Part shown: positions 27,319-37,130 of the stretch, piece after piece
How positions within the stretch are numbered: position 1 is the first letter of the stretch
Layout of the letters: each line of letters begins with the position of its first letter
Origin: Candidatus Kaiserbacteria bacterium
Lineage (GTDB): Bacteria; Patescibacteriota; Minisyncoccia; Phycocordibacterales; UBA2100
Direction of reading: 5' to 3'
Assembly (NCBI GenBank): GCA_027083345.1
Contig: JALWOZ010000029.1
Coordinates: forward strand, 1-42,889
DNA length: 42,889 nt
Notes under the pieces: generated by a model
Database searches by the model: none
Told to the model about the DNA's origin: nothing
What the model saw: the letters and a program-made list of their open reading frames with translations, nothing else
Translations under genes and position numbers: made by a program

Positions 27319-28167
27319 ATGGGTAAAGATTATTACAAAATACTTGGGGTAGAGCGTGGCGCGTCTGAGGCAGAAATTAAGAAGGCCTTTAGAAAGCTTG
27401 CGCATAAGTACCATCCAGACAAAAATGGTGGAAATGAGAAGAAGTTTAAAGAGATATCAGAGGCATATGCAACCTTAGGAGACAAGAAGAAGCGTCAGCA
27501 ATATGATATTACAGGAGGAGCAAGTGCTGGAGGTTTTGGTAATAGTAATGGTTTTGGTGGTTTTGATTTTTCTGATTTTGCTAGGCAGTCTGGTGGCTTT
27601 GGTGGAGCTGGTACACAAGGATTTGAATTTGATCTTGGTGATATATTTGGGGGGATGGGAGGTTTTAGTAGAGAGAAGCGAGGTAGAGATATACAAATGG
27701 ACTTAAACATTACGCTTTCAGAGGCTATATTAGGGGTAGACAAGACTATTGCTATTAACAAAGACAGTGAGTGTAAGGCCTGTCAAGGCACAGGAGCAAA
27801 AGGTGGCGACACTGCAAAGTGTGGCAAGTGTCATGGAGAGGGTAGTATAAAACAGGTAAGACGTACTCCATTTGGTACCATTAATATGCAAGAGCCGTGT
27901 CCAAATTGTGAGGGCTTAGGAGAGGTACCTAAGGAGAAGTGTAAAGAATGTGCAGGTAAAGGCTCATATAAGCAATCTACGGAGATTGAAGTTAAGATAC
28001 CTGCAGGTATACAAAGTGGGCAAGGGGTGCAGATACATGGAGCAGGAGAGCCTAGCAAGGGTGGTACGCCGGGAGACTTGATAGTGCGTGTGCATATAGA
28101 TGTACCAAGCAGACTTAATAAAAAGCAAAAAGAGGCCATAGAGAATCTTAAAAAGGTAGGTTTATAA
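27319..28167 (+). CDS. dnaJ: DnaJ-family chaperone, shortened C-terminus
   Basis: [33 protein letters not shown]; four CxxCxGxG-type zinc repeats; a single substrate-binding domain remains. Confidence 0.92.
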   Translation: MGKDYYKILGVERGASEAEIKKAFRKLAHKYHPDKNGGNEKKFKEISEAYATLGDKKKRQQYDITGGASAGGFGNSNGFGGFDFSDFARQSGGFGGAGTQGFEFDLGDIFGGMGGFSREKRGRDIQMDLNITLSEAILGVDKTIAINKDSECKACQGTGAKGGDTAKCGKCHGEGSIKQVRRTPFGTINMQEPCPNCEGLGEVPKEKCKECAGKGSYKQSTEIEVKIPAGIQSGQGVQIHGAGEPSKGGTPGDLIVRVHIDVPSRLNKKQKEAIENLKKVGL

Positions 28168-28211
28168 TATTAAGTATATTACGTGTTATAATAAGTTTAA
28201 ATATATAGATT

Positions 28212-28835
28212 ATGATAATTACATACCATAATGGTGGATTCATAAAGCTTACAAGTGGTGATATCACCATAGCTATGAACCCTATAAGCAAGAGTTCCAA
28301 GATGAAGGAAGTTAAGTTTGGTGCAGATCTGGCATTTATCTCAGTGGATCATATTGACTGTAATGGGTCTACTTCTGTAACTCGTAGTGGTAGGGAATTG
28401 TATGTTATAGATGGACCCGGAGAGTATGAGGTTGCTGGAGTATTTGCTAAAGGAGTTGCTACTAATACAGAATATGGTGGAGAAAGAAAGATAAATACCG
28501 TGTACTCACTACATGTAGAGGATGTGCATATTGTTAATTTGGGAACTATTAAAGATGAGAAGCTCTCTGGTAAAATTCTAGATGGTATAGATGATATAGA
28601 TATACTATTCGTACCTATTGAGGGGGAGGGGACTGTAGAGCCTGCAGTGGCAAATAAGCTTGCAAACAGTCTAGAGGCAAAGATAGTGATACCCACTTTT
28701 TATAATGAAGAGACCCTAACTAACTTTTTAAAAGAGACAGGAGCAGAGACCTTAAAATCCGTAGAGAAATTAGCAATAAAGAAGAAAGATGTAGTTGAAA
28801 AGTCAGGAGACGTGGTTGTACTTGAGGTTGTGTAA
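28212..28835 (+). CDS. Metallo-beta-lactamase-fold hydrolase-like protein
   Basis: ITYHNGGFIKLTSGDITIAMNPI, ADLAFISVDHIDCNG, IDGPGEYEVAGVFAKG; related to the UPF0173-like fold. Confidence 0.65.
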   Translation: MIITYHNGGFIKLTSGDITIAMNPISKSSKMKEVKFGADLAFISVDHIDCNGSTSVTRSGRELYVIDGPGEYEVAGVFAKGVATNTEYGGERKINTVYSLHVEDVHIVNLGTIKDEKLSGKILDGIDDIDILFVPIEGEGTVEPAVANKLANSLEAKIVIPTFYNEETLTNFLKETGAETLKSVEKLAIKKKDVVEKSGDVVVLEVV

Positions 28836-28839
28836 TTAT

Positions 28840-29568
28840 ATGAGATATAGAAAGGTTAATAAGAAGTTCTGGGATAGAGAGTATACTAAAAACAATTTTA
28901 CAACCAACTTAGCTGTGTCTACAAAACCTAGTGGCGATTTAGTGAAGTTTTTACATTGGTTGGATAAGCAACAAAATAAGCAGGTCGTGGAGGGTTCTCT
29001 AGGGGCTGGTAGTAGAGTGTATGACATAGGTTGTGGCAATGGGCGGAATCTTATATACCTTGCAAAGGAGTTTAATATGGTTGGCGGAGGTTTTGACATC
29101 TCTGAAGAAGCTATAGACTTAGCACAAAAGATGGCCAAGGAGAATGGTATTGAACTAGGCTTTAGTGTTAAGAGTATGGACGGCACTATAGATATGCTAG
29201 AGAATAGTGTAGATCTGGTGCTTGATATGATGGCAAGCCATTTCTTAAACGCAAAGCAGAGGCAGAAGCAGCTTTTGGAGATTGTACGTGTACTTAAGCC
29301 TGGCGGGTGGCTCTTTTATAAAACATTTTTACTTGATGAAGATAGAAACGCAAAGAAGTTATTGCGTGAGCACCCAGCCGGAGAGGATAATACGTATATA
29401 CACCCCAAGATGAATGTGGCAGAGCACGTCAGTACTGAGCGTGAGGTTAGGGAGTTGTATAGTAAGCACTTTACACTACATAAGGTGTTGAAGTCGCACA
29501 ATCATCTTAAAAATGGTAGAGCGAACAAAAGACGGAGTATCTCCGTCTATGCTCAAAAATTAGAGTAG
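28840..29568 (+). CDS. SAM-dependent methyltransferase (class I)
   Basis: VYDIGCGNGRNLIYLAKEFNMVGGGFDISEEAIDLA. Start at 28840 follows the preceding stop codon. Confidence 0.85.
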   Translation: MRYRKVNKKFWDREYTKNNFTTNLAVSTKPSGDLVKFLHWLDKQQNKQVVEGSLGAGSRVYDIGCGNGRNLIYLAKEFNMVGGGFDISEEAIDLAQKMAKENGIELGFSVKSMDGTIDMLENSVDLVLDMMASHFLNAKQRQKQLLEIVRVLKPGGWLFYKTFLLDEDRNAKKLLREHPAGEDNTYIHPKMNVAEHVSTEREVRELYSKHFTLHKVLKSHNHLKNGRANKRRSISVYAQKLE

Positions 29569-29573
29569 GGCAC

Positions 29574-29601
29574 AAAGACAGAGTAATTATTCTGTCTTTT
29601 T
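29574..29601. terminator. Bidirectional terminator between the convergent methyltransferase and rpmA
   Basis: AAAGACAGA..TCTGTCTTTTT. Confidence 0.75.
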
Positions 29602-29606
29602 AGTGT

Positions 29607-29885
29607 TTACACAGCAACAATCTCAACTTTGCGTTTGCGGACTGTCTTGCCCGTGAAGTTGGTTTTGCGCACATTAGTGAATTTGACAACACCACTTTTA
29701 AGAGCATATAGAGTGTGGTCCTTACCTGTACCTACATTCTCTCCAGGTAGTATTTTAGTACCTCTTTGGCGTACAATAATTTCACCTTCTTTAGCTTTTT
29801 GTCCATCTGCTAACTTAAGTCCCAAATATTGAGCATTTGAGTCTCTTAAGTTTTTTGCTGATCCACCTGCTTTTTTATGTGCCAT
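29607..29885 (-). CDS. rpmA: 50S ribosomal protein L27
   Basis: [43 protein letters not shown]. Confidence 0.96.
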   Translation of the reverse strand: MAHKKAGGSAKNLRDSNAQYLGLKLADGQKAKEGEIIVRQRGTKILPGENVGTGKDHTLYALKSGVVKFTNVRKTNFTGKTVRKRKVEIVAV

Positions 29886-29903
29886 AATGTTATAATGTAG
29901 TTA

Positions 29904-30269
29904 ATGAGCGCTAGTATAAAAGAAATAGTAGAGAAAATCAAGCATTTTTATACAACTGTACCTAATGAACTATTTATGGCCATAATACTAGTTTTAGTTG
30001 GATTTAGTGCATTTGGATTGGGTAGATTGTCTTTTTTAGAAGAGAGTAAGCAAACCGCCAAATTAACTTACAATACAGATATATCCATCACACCGAGTCA
30101 AGATATAGATGGGGCAGTAGTTGCTTCTTGGCGTGGTCATAAGTACCACTACCCATGGTGTTCTGGGGCTAATCGTATAAGTGCGACTAATAAGCGATGG
30201 TTTAGGAATATAAAAGAAGCAGAATCAGCAGGGTATACTCCTGCTAGTAATTGTAGGGGACTCAAATAG
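29904..30269 (+). CDS. Membrane-anchored protein with Ada-like metal-binding domain
   Basis: One TM then YHYPWCSGANRI..NKRWFRNIKEAESAGYTPASNCRG. Confidence 0.7.
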   Translation: MSASIKEIVEKIKHFYTTVPNELFMAIILVLVGFSAFGLGRLSFLEESKQTAKLTYNTDISITPSQDIDGAVVASWRGHKYHYPWCSGANRISATNKRWFRNIKEAESAGYTPASNCRGLK

Positions 30270-30305
30270 TTGGAGGTTTAGAATTTATAGTTTATAGTTA
30301 TATTA

Positions 30306-30914
30306 ATGTTAGTATTAGATGTAGAAGCTTCTGGGTTAGATTATAAAGAGAGCTCTATTGTAAGTCTGGGTGCTTTGGACTTAAACAACCCCACTAATCG
30401 ATTTTATGCAGAGTGTAAGGTGTGGGACGGTGCGCATATCTCTGACGAGGCTCTTGAAGTTAACGGTTTCAGTAAAGAGGAGGTATTGTATTCAAATAAG
30501 ATGTCTGAGGCAGAGCTAATACGCAATTTTATAGACTGGAGTAAGCAGATCGAGGATGATAGGACACTGGCAGGGCAGAATGTTTCTTTTGATAGAGATT
30601 ATGTGCAAGAGGCTTGTAAAAGGGCGGGAGCGGAGTATCCATTTGCGCATCGTACTATAGATACTCACTCACTTGCATGGATGCATTATATTAATCGTGG
30701 GCTTAGGCCACCAGTAGACCCAAAGCATAAACGTAGCTTACTTAATTTAGATGTTATACTCAATTATTGTGGTATACCAGATGAGCCTGAGCCTCATAAT
30801 GCACTCACTGGCGCATTGAGTCATGCTGAGGTTATTTATAGACTCTTGTATGGGGAAAAGTTGTTGCCGGAATTTGAATCATTTGATATCCCTTGGAATA
30901 AAGATAATGTTTAA
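30306..30914 (+). CDS. DEDD 3'-5' exonuclease, DnaQ/RNase T-like
   Basis: MLVLDVEASGLDYKESSIVSLGALDL; AGQNVSFDRDYV; HNALTGALSHAEVIYRL. Confidence 0.82.
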   Translation: MLVLDVEASGLDYKESSIVSLGALDLNNPTNRFYAECKVWDGAHISDEALEVNGFSKEEVLYSNKMSEAELIRNFIDWSKQIEDDRTLAGQNVSFDRDYVQEACKRAGAEYPFAHRTIDTHSLAWMHYINRGLRPPVDPKHKRSLLNLDVILNYCGIPDEPEPHNALTGALSHAEVIYRLLYGEKLLPEFESFDIPWNKDNV

Positions 30915-31563
30915 ACATAGAGACGCTACAAAATATGGTATAGATATAGCAAAGGGCAGGGTAGACTCTTTAGATAAAGAGGTTATTAAATTTGCTATAG
31001 GGTACAAAGGTAAGAAGGTAGCAGTAGACTTAGGGGCTGGAGAAAGTAGATTATCTGCTATTTTGTTATTACTAGGTTGGGATATTTGGATATATGATAT
31101 ACGTGATAATTCAAAATATTGTGCGACGTTAGAAAACTTAGTGGGAGAGGGGGGAGGTAGTGTGCATTGTGTACAAATAGACATAACAAATATTACACAA
31201 GCAGATTTACCTAATGATATAGTACTCGTTGTAAGCCAAAGAACTTTACATCATCTACAATACAATAAAACTAAAAAGTTATTAGAAAGTGTTAGAAATA
31301 ATATGATACGTGGAGGCAAATTATTTATTTCTATTTCTGGTGTAAATAGTAGATTTGTAGATGAATATCGTTGTATTAGCTCCCCTGTTGAAGATAGGTT
31401 TTGTGAGGTGGGGGAGGTGGGTAAAATGACTTATAGTATAGTAGGTAATGTGTGTTTATATAATCAAGGGGAGATTAGAGAGCTTGTGGAGGGTATAGGA
31501 TTTAACATAGAGAGCATAAATGAGTCTGACTTTGGCAATATAAGAATTATTGCAAATAAATAG
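30907..31563 (+). CDS. SAM-dependent methyltransferase-like protein
   Basis: KVAVDLGAGESRLSAILLLLGWDIWIYDIRD. Start at 30907 overlaps the upstream stop codon. Confidence 0.65.
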   Translation: MFKHRDATKYGIDIAKGRVDSLDKEVIKFAIGYKGKKVAVDLGAGESRLSAILLLLGWDIWIYDIRDNSKYCATLENLVGEGGGSVHCVQIDITNITQADLPNDIVLVVSQRTLHHLQYNKTKKLLESVRNNMIRGGKLFISISGVNSRFVDEYRCISSPVEDRFCEVGEVGKMTYSIVGNVCLYNQGEIRELVEGIGFNIESINESDFGNIRIIANK

Positions 31564-31593
31564 AGGTATTGTTGTATAAAGGGTTCTATAGTC

Positions 31594-31628
31594 GTTAAAT
31601 GTATATTGTGCGACGTAATACATTTAAC
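31594..31628. terminator. Hairpin between convergent genes
   Basis: GTTAAATGTA..TACATTTAAC, 10-bp perfect stem; no clear T-tract. Confidence 0.5.
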
Positions 31629-31669
31629 ACATATAAACACATTGGGTATTCTTTCTCTCCTCATTTTGT

Positions 31670-32938
31670 TTACTGTAGATAATCAATTGGATTCAAGTAT
31701 CCGCCATAGGCAGATATAGGTACCTTTACTGTCGGACCACTATGGCATTTGTATTGTTTAAATTTTACAGCACCTGATGCATACGTTGTTAAGTGTAGGT
31801 GTGGCCCAAAAGCATATCCGGTGTTACCAGAGTATCCTATTCTCTGACCTTTTACTACAGTTTGGCCTTTGGTGACTGATATGCTACTCAAATGAGCGTA
31901 TAAAGTTGATAATCCATTATTGTGTTTTATTAAGACCCATTTACCATATTGGCATTGAGCAGCTACTTTGTTATTAATATCTTGTACAGTACCATCTAAA
32001 ACAGAATTTACTCTGGTGCCTATTGAAGCTCTTAAATCTATTCCATTGTGTCCTCTACCATTGTATGCTCCGCTTCTAGCAAATTTAGTATTCCCAAAAT
32101 ATTGGGTTATGTGGTGACTGGGTACAGGCCAGCTAAATATCCCACTCCCCTTCTGTGGGATTTTGTTTTTATCTAAGATGTAGCTTAGCTTTGCTTCAAA
32201 AGCTGCCATTTGTGCTTCAAAATCTTTTTTTGCTTGACGTTTAGCTACTAATATTTTTTGGTATTCACTTTCCTTATTTTTAGTTTGTTTTAATAATGTA
32301 TTTTTTGCTTGTCTGTTTATATCTAGAGCTTTTTTATTACTAGCTAGCTCATCTTTTTCTGTATCGAGTGTCCTGATCTCTAGCTCTTTTGCATTTTTAG
32401 TTTTTAATAATTTAAGTTTAATGGAGTTAAGAGTATTAATTCTATCTCCTACTGTAGATTGGAATTGCCGTAAAGATTCTATAACTGTCCACGCATTTGC
32501 TAAATTGTTATTTTTTAGAAGTATTTCTATAAGAGATTCTTGATCACTTTCGTTCATAATTCTTAAGGATTGAGCTAAACCAGCCGTACCATTTTTTATT
32601 TTTTGTACATGGTTATCTACATCTTTAGATAAGGTCAGTATATTTTTTTTAGTTTTACTTATCTTGTCATTAGTTAGTTTAATCTTAGCTATAGTTTTTT
32701 TTCGTGATAAATCTAATGAATATATACTATTTTGTAGAGTTTGTTTTTTACCTTGTACCTTATTTAGCTCTTGTTCATATTTTTTTATCTCATTCTCTAT
32801 TTTTTGTATCTCCGCCCTATTGCCGTTTATTTTAGTGCGCAGTTCAGAGACATCTTCTGTTGCTAATACTATGTTAGTATTTATAAAATAAGTCAAAATG
32901 CATAATATACTCACAAAAAACATCTTCATGTTAAGCAT
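31670..32938 (-). CDS. Coiled-coil M23-family peptidase (EnvC-like); start probably ATG at 32929
   Basis: Signal peptide, long coiled coil, then HNGIDLRASIGTRVNSVLDG, GKWVLIKHNNGLSTLYAHLSS, FGPHLHLT. Confidence 0.9.
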   Translation of the reverse strand: MLNMKMFFVSILCILTYFINTNIVLATEDVSELRTKINGNRAEIQKIENEIKKYEQELNKVQGKKQTLQNSIYSLDLSRKKTIAKIKLTNDKISKTKKNILTLSKDVDNHVQKIKNGTAGLAQSLRIMNESDQESLIEILLKNNNLANAWTVIESLRQFQSTVGDRINTLNSIKLKLLKTKNAKELEIRTLDTEKDELASNKKALDINRQAKNTLLKQTKNKESEYQKILVAKRQAKKDFEAQMAAFEAKLSYILDKNKIPQKGSGIFSWPVPSHHITQYFGNTKFARSGAYNGRGHNGIDLRASIGTRVNSVLDGTVQDINNKVAAQCQYGKWVLIKHNNGLSTLYAHLSSISVTKGQTVVKGQRIGYSGNTGYAFGPHLHLTTYASGAVKFKQYKCHSGPTVKVPISAYGGYLNPIDYLQ

Positions 32939-32959
32939 TATATCACAATATTTATTTTG

Positions 32960-34351
32960 CTATAGTAAACTCTTAGCCAACTCTAGTCTTGCTATAGTCT
33001 CTTCTTTGCCTAGTATAAAAGCCACAGTAAATGGATCTGGGGAACGCTCTTCTCCTGTTAGAGAGTAACGCATTGGCCACAATACTTCTCCCCTACCTAT
33101 CGTCTCGGCATATTCCCAGATTGTATTCTTTATAGTAAAGGTGGCTTCTCTATTTGTTACTTGTTCCCATTTATTTTTTGGTATTGTTTTTAATAATGTA
33201 ATTAAATTATTAATATGCTTTTTTGTGGCTTCGTTGCTACTTTCTTTCCACGCTATCTTTTCTTTATTTAGTTGATTAGTATTTTTAAGCCAAGAGAGTT
33301 CCGTATTACAAACATTTTGTACATCCCCCCATTTACTAATTCTATCTTTTATAATAGTATGCAAAATAGTATGTCTTACGGCCTTATTGGTAGTATCTAA
33401 ATATATTTGTATTTGTTTAGTTAGATATTTTTGTACCTCTTGCTCATATACTGTATCAGGGAGTTGTAACAAGTAATGTCTATTTACAGAGTCTAGCTTT
33501 TCATAAGAGAACATTGCTGGGGATTTACTCACATTCTCAAGAGTAAAAGCTTTTTCAAGTTCTTCCATTGAGTAAAATTCTCTATCATTACCCTCACTCC
33601 AACCTAATAGAGCTAAATAGTTTATTATTGCACTGGGTAAATAACCAACTTTTTCAAATTCTTGATATGTTACGGCCCCGTGTCTTTTACCTAATTTCTT
33701 CTTATCCGAACCTATAATTAAAGGTAAGTGTGCATATTGAGGTATGCTACTACCAAGTGCCTCTATAAGCAATATTTGGCGGGGTGTGCTTGTTATATGA
33801 TCCTCTCCTCTTATTATGTGAGTTATCCCCATGTCTATGTCATCTACTACTACAGTGAGATGATAGAGTGGATTGTTAAACGAGCGTGCTATTATAAAAT
33901 CACCAAAATCTGTAGTGTCTATTGTTATGTTACCACGTACAGCATCTGTAAAAGTAATTTTTTTATTTGGATTTTTAAAGCGTATGACCCTATCTTCTGA
34001 GTTGTCTTTACTCTTCTCTCCTTCGTATGCCATGTTATTCTCGATAAGCTTTTGTATGGCCTGTATATATATGTTTGTACGCCCACTTTGGCGATATGGA
34101 CCATCTGTGAAGGTTATACCTAATGCATCAAGCGTATCAAGTGCAACTTGCTCATACTCTGCTTTACTGCGCTCTTTGTCAGTATCTTCAAAGCGCATTA
34201 TCATAGATGCTTCAGTACCTAATCTCTCTGCGTGTTTGGCAAATAGATAATTAAATAATATAGTGCGTATATTACCTATGTGTAAATTACCAGTAGGACT
34301 TGGGGGATATCGAACTGCTACTTTATTATTTGGATTTTGCATATTTTGCAT
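32960..34351 (-). CDS. gltX: Glutamyl-tRNA synthetase
   Basis: RYPPSPTGNLHIGNIRTILFNYLFA; KKLGKRHGAV (KMSKS equivalent). Confidence 0.95.
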   Translation of the reverse strand: MQNMQNPNNKVAVRYPPSPTGNLHIGNIRTILFNYLFAKHAERLGTEASMIMRFEDTDKERSKAEYEQVALDTLDALGITFTDGPYRQSGRTNIYIQAIQKLIENNMAYEGEKSKDNSEDRVIRFKNPNKKITFTDAVRGNITIDTTDFGDFIIARSFNNPLYHLTVVVDDIDMGITHIIRGEDHITSTPRQILLIEALGSSIPQYAHLPLIIGSDKKKLGKRHGAVTYQEFEKVGYLPSAIINYLALLGWSEGNDREFYSMEELEKAFTLENVSKSPAMFSYEKLDSVNRHYLLQLPDTVYEQEVQKYLTKQIQIYLDTTNKAVRHTILHTIIKDRISKWGDVQNVCNTELSWLKNTNQLNKEKIAWKESSNEATKKHINNLITLLKTIPKNKWEQVTNREATFTIKNTIWEYAETIGRGEVLWPMRYSLTGEERSPDPFTVAFILGKEETIARLELAKSLL

Positions 34352-34365
34352 AATGGTAACTTTGA

Positions 34366-35502
34366 CTATTCGTGTTCTAATGCAGTTTTCAATATTATAT
34401 CTGCTATTTTTCTATCAGCGTTTGGTTTAGAGAATTTTTTGGCAGCTATACTCATATTTTCTTTTAGCTGTTTATCTTGCATAATTCTATCTATCTCGTT
34501 AATCAGTATAGAAGGTTCTAAGTTTTTTTGTTTAACTACGACAGAGGCTCCTGTGCTGGCATATGCAAATGCATTTTTAGTTTGGTCGTGTGATATATCT
34601 TCAGGGATAGGTATCACTATGCTGGGTAGTCCCCAACTGGCAACTTCAAATATAGTTCCCGAGCCCGCTCTCATTATAACCATATCAGATGCTCCAGAAC
34701 TCATGCGCATAGCCAATTGGTTTAAAAATCCAAAGGCTTTATACCTGTCTGAGTATTTGTGTTTATGTAGGATAACTTTTGCTATGCTGGTTACTTCATC
34801 TATATTTTTAGGTCCTGTTTGGTGAATTATTTGATATTTATTTAATAGAGTGGGTAGTGCGTCTAAGACTATATTATTTATAGATTGGGCACCTTGTGAT
34901 CCTCCAAGTATAAAGATTGTTGGTATGCTTTTGCTTAGTCCTAGATACTCATATGCACCATTTTGGGCAGGTTTAGCTATACTTTCTCGTATAGGGTTGC
35001 CAGTTAAAGCTATCTTATCTTTGGATGTTTTAGTAAAATATTTGGATGTTCCGGGATATGATATTGCTACCCACTTTGCAAATTTTGCACCAAGCAAGTT
35101 AGCTCTACCGGGCACAGCATCACTTTCATGTACTACTACAGGTATACGCAAAAATTTAGATGCAAGTAGAGTTGGCACACTAACATAACCTCCTTTACTA
35201 AATACAACATCCGGGTATAGGGTGAATAATTGCCACAAAGCCTTCAATGTGCCCGCTATTATTTTAAAAGGGTCTATAATGTTTTTTATAGAGAAATATT
35301 TACGTACCTTACCTGAAGGAGCTTTTATAAAAGTTATGTTGTTTTCTTCTAGGGCGTTTATGTCGTACTCTTCTGTACCTATATAATACAAATTGGGAGG
35401 TATTATTTTCTGCTCCTCTGCTATTTTATTAATTTCACTTGCCACAGCCATAAGAGGATAAAAATGTCCTCCTGTTCCACCTCCTGTTAGTACAATTTTC
35501 AT
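34366..35502 (-). CDS. murG: UDP-GlcNAc:lipid-PP-MurNAc transferase MurG
   Basis: MKIVLTGGGTGGHFYPLMAVA; GGSQGAQSINNIV; MRAGSGTIFEVASWGLPSIVIPIP. Confidence 0.95.
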   Translation of the reverse strand: MKIVLTGGGTGGHFYPLMAVASEINKIAEEQKIIPPNLYYIGTEEYDINALEENNITFIKAPSGKVRKYFSIKNIIDPFKIIAGTLKALWQLFTLYPDVVFSKGGYVSVPTLLASKFLRIPVVVHESDAVPGRANLLGAKFAKWVAISYPGTSKYFTKTSKDKIALTGNPIRESIAKPAQNGAYEYLGLSKSIPTIFILGGSQGAQSINNIVLDALPTLLNKYQIIHQTGPKNIDEVTSIAKVILHKHKYSDRYKAFGFLNQLAMRMSSGASDMVIMRAGSGTIFEVASWGLPSIVIPIPEDISHDQTKNAFAYASTGASVVVKQKNLEPSILINEIDRIMQDKQLKENMSIAAKKFSKPNADRKIADIILKTALEHE

Positions 35503-35503
35503 A

Positions 35504-37090
35504 TTATTTTATATTTGTAGCTTGCTCTAATAAATCGATTATAGTCTCTCTATTTAGTACACTTAAGAACCAGCCGGCTTTAGGCCCGCTTTCTTTGTTT
35601 AAGAATATCTGATAAATTGCAGTAAAGAACTGTTTAGGATCAATAGATGTTGATTCTTTAATAATATGTAGTTGCTCATGTAAATCCTGGCCCTTTAGCT
35701 TTTTATTTCCTTTTACATAAGAAAGTAGTAGAGATAGCGCTTCTTTTTGAATATTTGACAAAGATTTTGCTGCTTCAGGCAATGTGCTCTGTAATTTAAA
35801 GACATATTTGTCAGGGGCGTATTGGGACAGCCATTTTTGTGCATATTCAATACGCTCGTTTAATTCAACTACTTCCTCTTTAGTAAGACTAGAGCCCTTT
35901 AAATTTTCAAACTCTTGTTGGATATTGATATGTGGCATTTGAGATAAATAGGCAACTATAGAGAATCTAGGTAGATATAACCGTTCTTTAGGCTCTTTAT
36001 TTTTATGTATCAATGCAAATAGTCTTACGGTATCACTATCAACACCGCTCCAGTAATCGTCTGCTATTTTGTCGTATTGGTCGAATAGTGTAGGAATTGT
36101 ATCTCCAGTTGGATCAAAATTTATTGTCTGTATAGGCTTTTTATTAAACATTAGGAGTCTAAATATCTTTGTAGGTATAGAGTCTGATATATCTTTAGAG
36201 GATGACCCTGTACCTTTAGAAGACGACATTTTACTGCCACCTATTAAAAAGAATTCATACGGTATGTCATATGGAGGTTGTACGTTAAATACCTCTTTGG
36301 CTATTGTGTTCGCAACTTCTCTTGAACCACCTCTAGTACAGTGGTCTTTGCCTGCACCTTCTATTGAGACTTTCATAGCTTTAAATTTAGCAGGCCATTC
36401 AACCTTCCATGGGAGTGAAGCATTACCTCCAAAAGGGCTAATTTCTCCAGTGTGTCCACATCCTTGTGCCCATTCTACTGCATCTGTTTGGCAAATATAA
36501 GTAACAGTCTCACCGTTAAATGAGGTAACTTTAGTTGTGCCAATTTTGCCACATGACTCACATACCACATTAAGAGGCAACCAGTCGTCAGGCTTAATAG
36601 AACCAGATACCTTCTTGTATATATTGCGTATTTTCTTAGCGTTTTCTAGTGCCAACCTTATCGCCTCGTCCATCTTACCTGATTTGTATATGTCACTTAG
36701 TCTATAAAATTCTACATCAAAATCCGCTTTATTAATAACGTCTATAAATTCTCGAGCATAGTACTCTGCAAAGTTCTTAGCTTTACCGTCAGGAGATGGT
36801 ACGTCAAGTAATCGCTTGCCCATATATTTTTTATATACATCAGCATCTAGGTAGGACGGCAGTCCGTCCATGGGGTCAAAGTCATTTATCTCATATAAGA
36901 ATTTATTATTGATACCGCGCTCATTAAGTACAAAAGATAAAAGTCCGTGAATTGCTACACCTCGCATTGAGCCTATGTGCACTCTACCACTTGCGGTCTT
37001 TTCATCTCGTATTATTAAATGGTCTCTATCTTTTATTTGTTTTGATAAACGTTTCTCTATGTCTTGTGCTATTTTATCTACCCATAACAT
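35504..37090 (-). CDS. lysS: Class I lysyl-tRNA synthetase
   Basis: SGRVHIGSMRGVAIHG (HIGH) and KMSSSKGTG; GAGKDHCTRGGSREV. Confidence 0.92.
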   Translation of the reverse strand: MLWVDKIAQDIEKRLSKQIKDRDHLIIRDEKTASGRVHIGSMRGVAIHGLLSFVLNERGINNKFLYEINDFDPMDGLPSYLDADVYKKYMGKRLLDVPSPDGKAKNFAEYYAREFIDVINKADFDVEFYRLSDIYKSGKMDEAIRLALENAKKIRNIYKKVSGSIKPDDWLPLNVVCESCGKIGTTKVTSFNGETVTYICQTDAVEWAQGCGHTGEISPFGGNASLPWKVEWPAKFKAMKVSIEGAGKDHCTRGGSREVANTIAKEVFNVQPPYDIPYEFFLIGGSKMSSSKGTGSSSKDISDSIPTKIFRLLMFNKKPIQTINFDPTGDTIPTLFDQYDKIADDYWSGVDSDTVRLFALIHKNKEPKERLYLPRFSIVAYLSQMPHINIQQEFENLKGSSLTKEEVVELNERIEYAQKWLSQYAPDKYVFKLQSTLPEAAKSLSNIQKEALSLLLSYVKGNKKLKGQDLHEQLHIIKESTSIDPKQFFTAIYQIFLNKESGPKAGWFLSVLNRETIIDLLEQATNIK

Positions 37091-37130
37091 ACAAACAATT
37101 ATGCCATATATTTAAAGAAGTACAAAATAT

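Noticed and set aside
30227-30243. AGCAGG..CCTGCT hairpin inside the 29904 gene
   Set aside because: Short, and it encodes the conserved SAGYTPASNC motif of the domain, so coding constraint explains it.
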